A stretch of 64,000 nucleotides of DNA. It comes from Blautia argi. Its GTDB lineage: Bacteria > Bacillota > Clostridia > Lachnospirales > Lachnospiraceae. This document shows, one piece after another, positions 63,608-64,000 of this stretch (position 1 is the stretch's first letter; every line of letters begins with the position of its first letter). The notes beneath the pieces were generated by a model. That model did no database searches. It worked only from the letters and a program-made list of their open reading frames with translations, and had not been told where the DNA came from. The DNA lies in NCBI RefSeq assembly GCF_003287895.1, contig NZ_CP030280.1, forward strand, positions 751,501 to 815,500. The letters run 5' to 3'. Made by a program: the position numbers and the translations under genes.

Positions 63608-64000
63608 AAAATAAAAATGTAAAAGGGCTTCTTGCCCTGGTTGTTGTGACAGCTCTTTCTTTTGGAGTGATTTTAGGCTCAAAGGCACTGGCACAGGATA
63701 CAGGAGCAGGAGATGCGTCCAAGGAAGCAAAGGTTCTGGAAGAGCTGGATACGAAAGGCGCTGAAAATATTCAGAAAGCGGTAAAAACAGATAAGGGTTA
63801 TGTGGTTACTGTGAAGAAAAAAGGCTATGCCAGCGATATTGTGATGAAGGTTTCTTTTGATGAAAAAGGGGAAACCGTGACAAATGCAGAAGTGACAGAA
63901 CAGAATGAAACAGAGGGTCTGGGTGCGAAGATTGCAGATGCAGAATTTTTAAGCCAGTTTGAGGGTGTAAAAGCTCCAGTGGTTCTGCCGGGCATGAAGC
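63604..64000 (+). CDS. rnfG: Rnf electron transport complex subunit RnfG (5' part)
   Basis: The first 132 residues are present, the rest lies beyond the window. An N-terminal membrane helix (LLALVVVTALSFGVIL) is followed by the extracytoplasmic flavin-binding domain beginning (GYASDIVMKVSFDEKG, TEQNETEGLGAKI). The Thr that would carry covalent FMN (S(T)GAT motif) is further on. Starts with 4-base overlap ATGA with rnfD. Presumably continued by rnfE, rnfA and rnfB. Confidence 0.93.
   Translation, partial: MKNKNVKGLLALVVVTALSFGVILGSKALAQDTGAGDASKEAKVLEELDTKGAENIQKAVKTDKGYVVTVKKKGYASDIVMKVSFDEKGETVTNAEVTEQNETEGLGAKIADAEFLSQFEGVKAPVVLPGMK

Noticed and set aside
1..64000. CRISPR arrays, tRNA or rRNA genes, IS elements and prophage genes.
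   Set aside because: No regularly spaced repeats, no cloverleaf with TTC arm, no transposase, integrase or capsid-like protein was seen on either strand.

Overview
The window looks like chromosome from an anaerobic, Gram-positive Lachnospiraceae bacterium close to Blautia. This is inferred from gene content and protein character, not from a database search. The main clues are formate-tetrahydrofolate ligase (fhs) under a ZTP riboswitch next to a formate channel, an Rnf complex, a type III glutamine synthetase, a long insertion in ribosomal protein L17, several Clostridia-type regulators, and AGGAGG-type ribosome binding sites almost everywhere. No phage, IS, CRISPR or tRNA was seen. This is mostly housekeeping sequence with accessory islands.

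Layout. 0-5.3 kb: end of tex, aminopeptidase P, a MarR regulator, an FMN riboswitch with ribU, and a NUDIX hydrolase. 5.3-5.6 kb: a gene-free stretch with two tandem cloverleaf-like structures, the first a perfect four-way junction with no unpaired junction base. 5.6-9.9 kb: a YtvI-like permease, KtrB/KtrA potassium uptake and a frameshifted fructokinase. 10-12.8 kb: ZTP riboswitch, fhs and focA, a formate entry module for one-carbon metabolism. 12.9-14.7 kb: a frameshifted Csp-like S8 protease. 14.8-21.1 kb: an apparent sulfur-handling island (DUF134 regulator, a fused CoA-disulfide reductase/rhodanese/sulfite-reductase-like protein, a LysR regulator, a flavoprotein without the CxxC of thioredoxin reductase, and a YeiH-type exporter). 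21.2-24.6 kb: ECF sigma factor, membrane protein and ABC exporter. 24.6-27.9 kb: MFS and MATE exporters with a winged-helix regulator. 27.9-32.7 kb: a TetM-like GTPase fused to a Rae1/YacP-type nuclease, then a broken heparinase-family gene.

32.7-36.4 kb: an alpha operon (rpmJ, rpsM, rpsK, rpsD, rpoA, rplQ) with its own promoter and an unusually long leader between rpmJ and rpsM. 36.4-43.7 kb: lipid kinase, MntP-like protein, type III glutamine synthetase, a MoxR/VWA pair and a degenerate TagA-like gene. 43.8-48.7 kb: CdaR-type regulator, ftsE-ftsX-ctpA and a LacA-like acetyltransferase. 48.8-52.1 kb: a glycerolipid cluster (CDP-alcohol phosphatidyltransferase, plsY, GT28 glycosyltransferase, YdcF). 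52.1-56.2 kb: T-box-controlled thrS, a second MATE and a DUF1540 protein. 56.2-59.3 kb: an NSS symporter on the minus strand, then the infC-rpmI-rplT operon behind an L20-type leader, with infC starting at AUU. 59.3-64 kb: a Fic pseudogene that has lost its catalytic core, glycerate kinase, and the start of the rnf operon (rnfC, rnfD, partial rnfG).

A pattern across the window: six genes carry one or two single-base insertions that break the frame, mostly in short G or A runs, while every clearly essential gene is intact. Either the assembly has indel errors or these accessory genes are decaying or slipping. This should be settled before functions are assigned to them. The most novel biology is the GTPase-nuclease fusion at 27.9-30.7 kb, which suggests a single protein that binds stalled ribosomes and cuts the mRNA.
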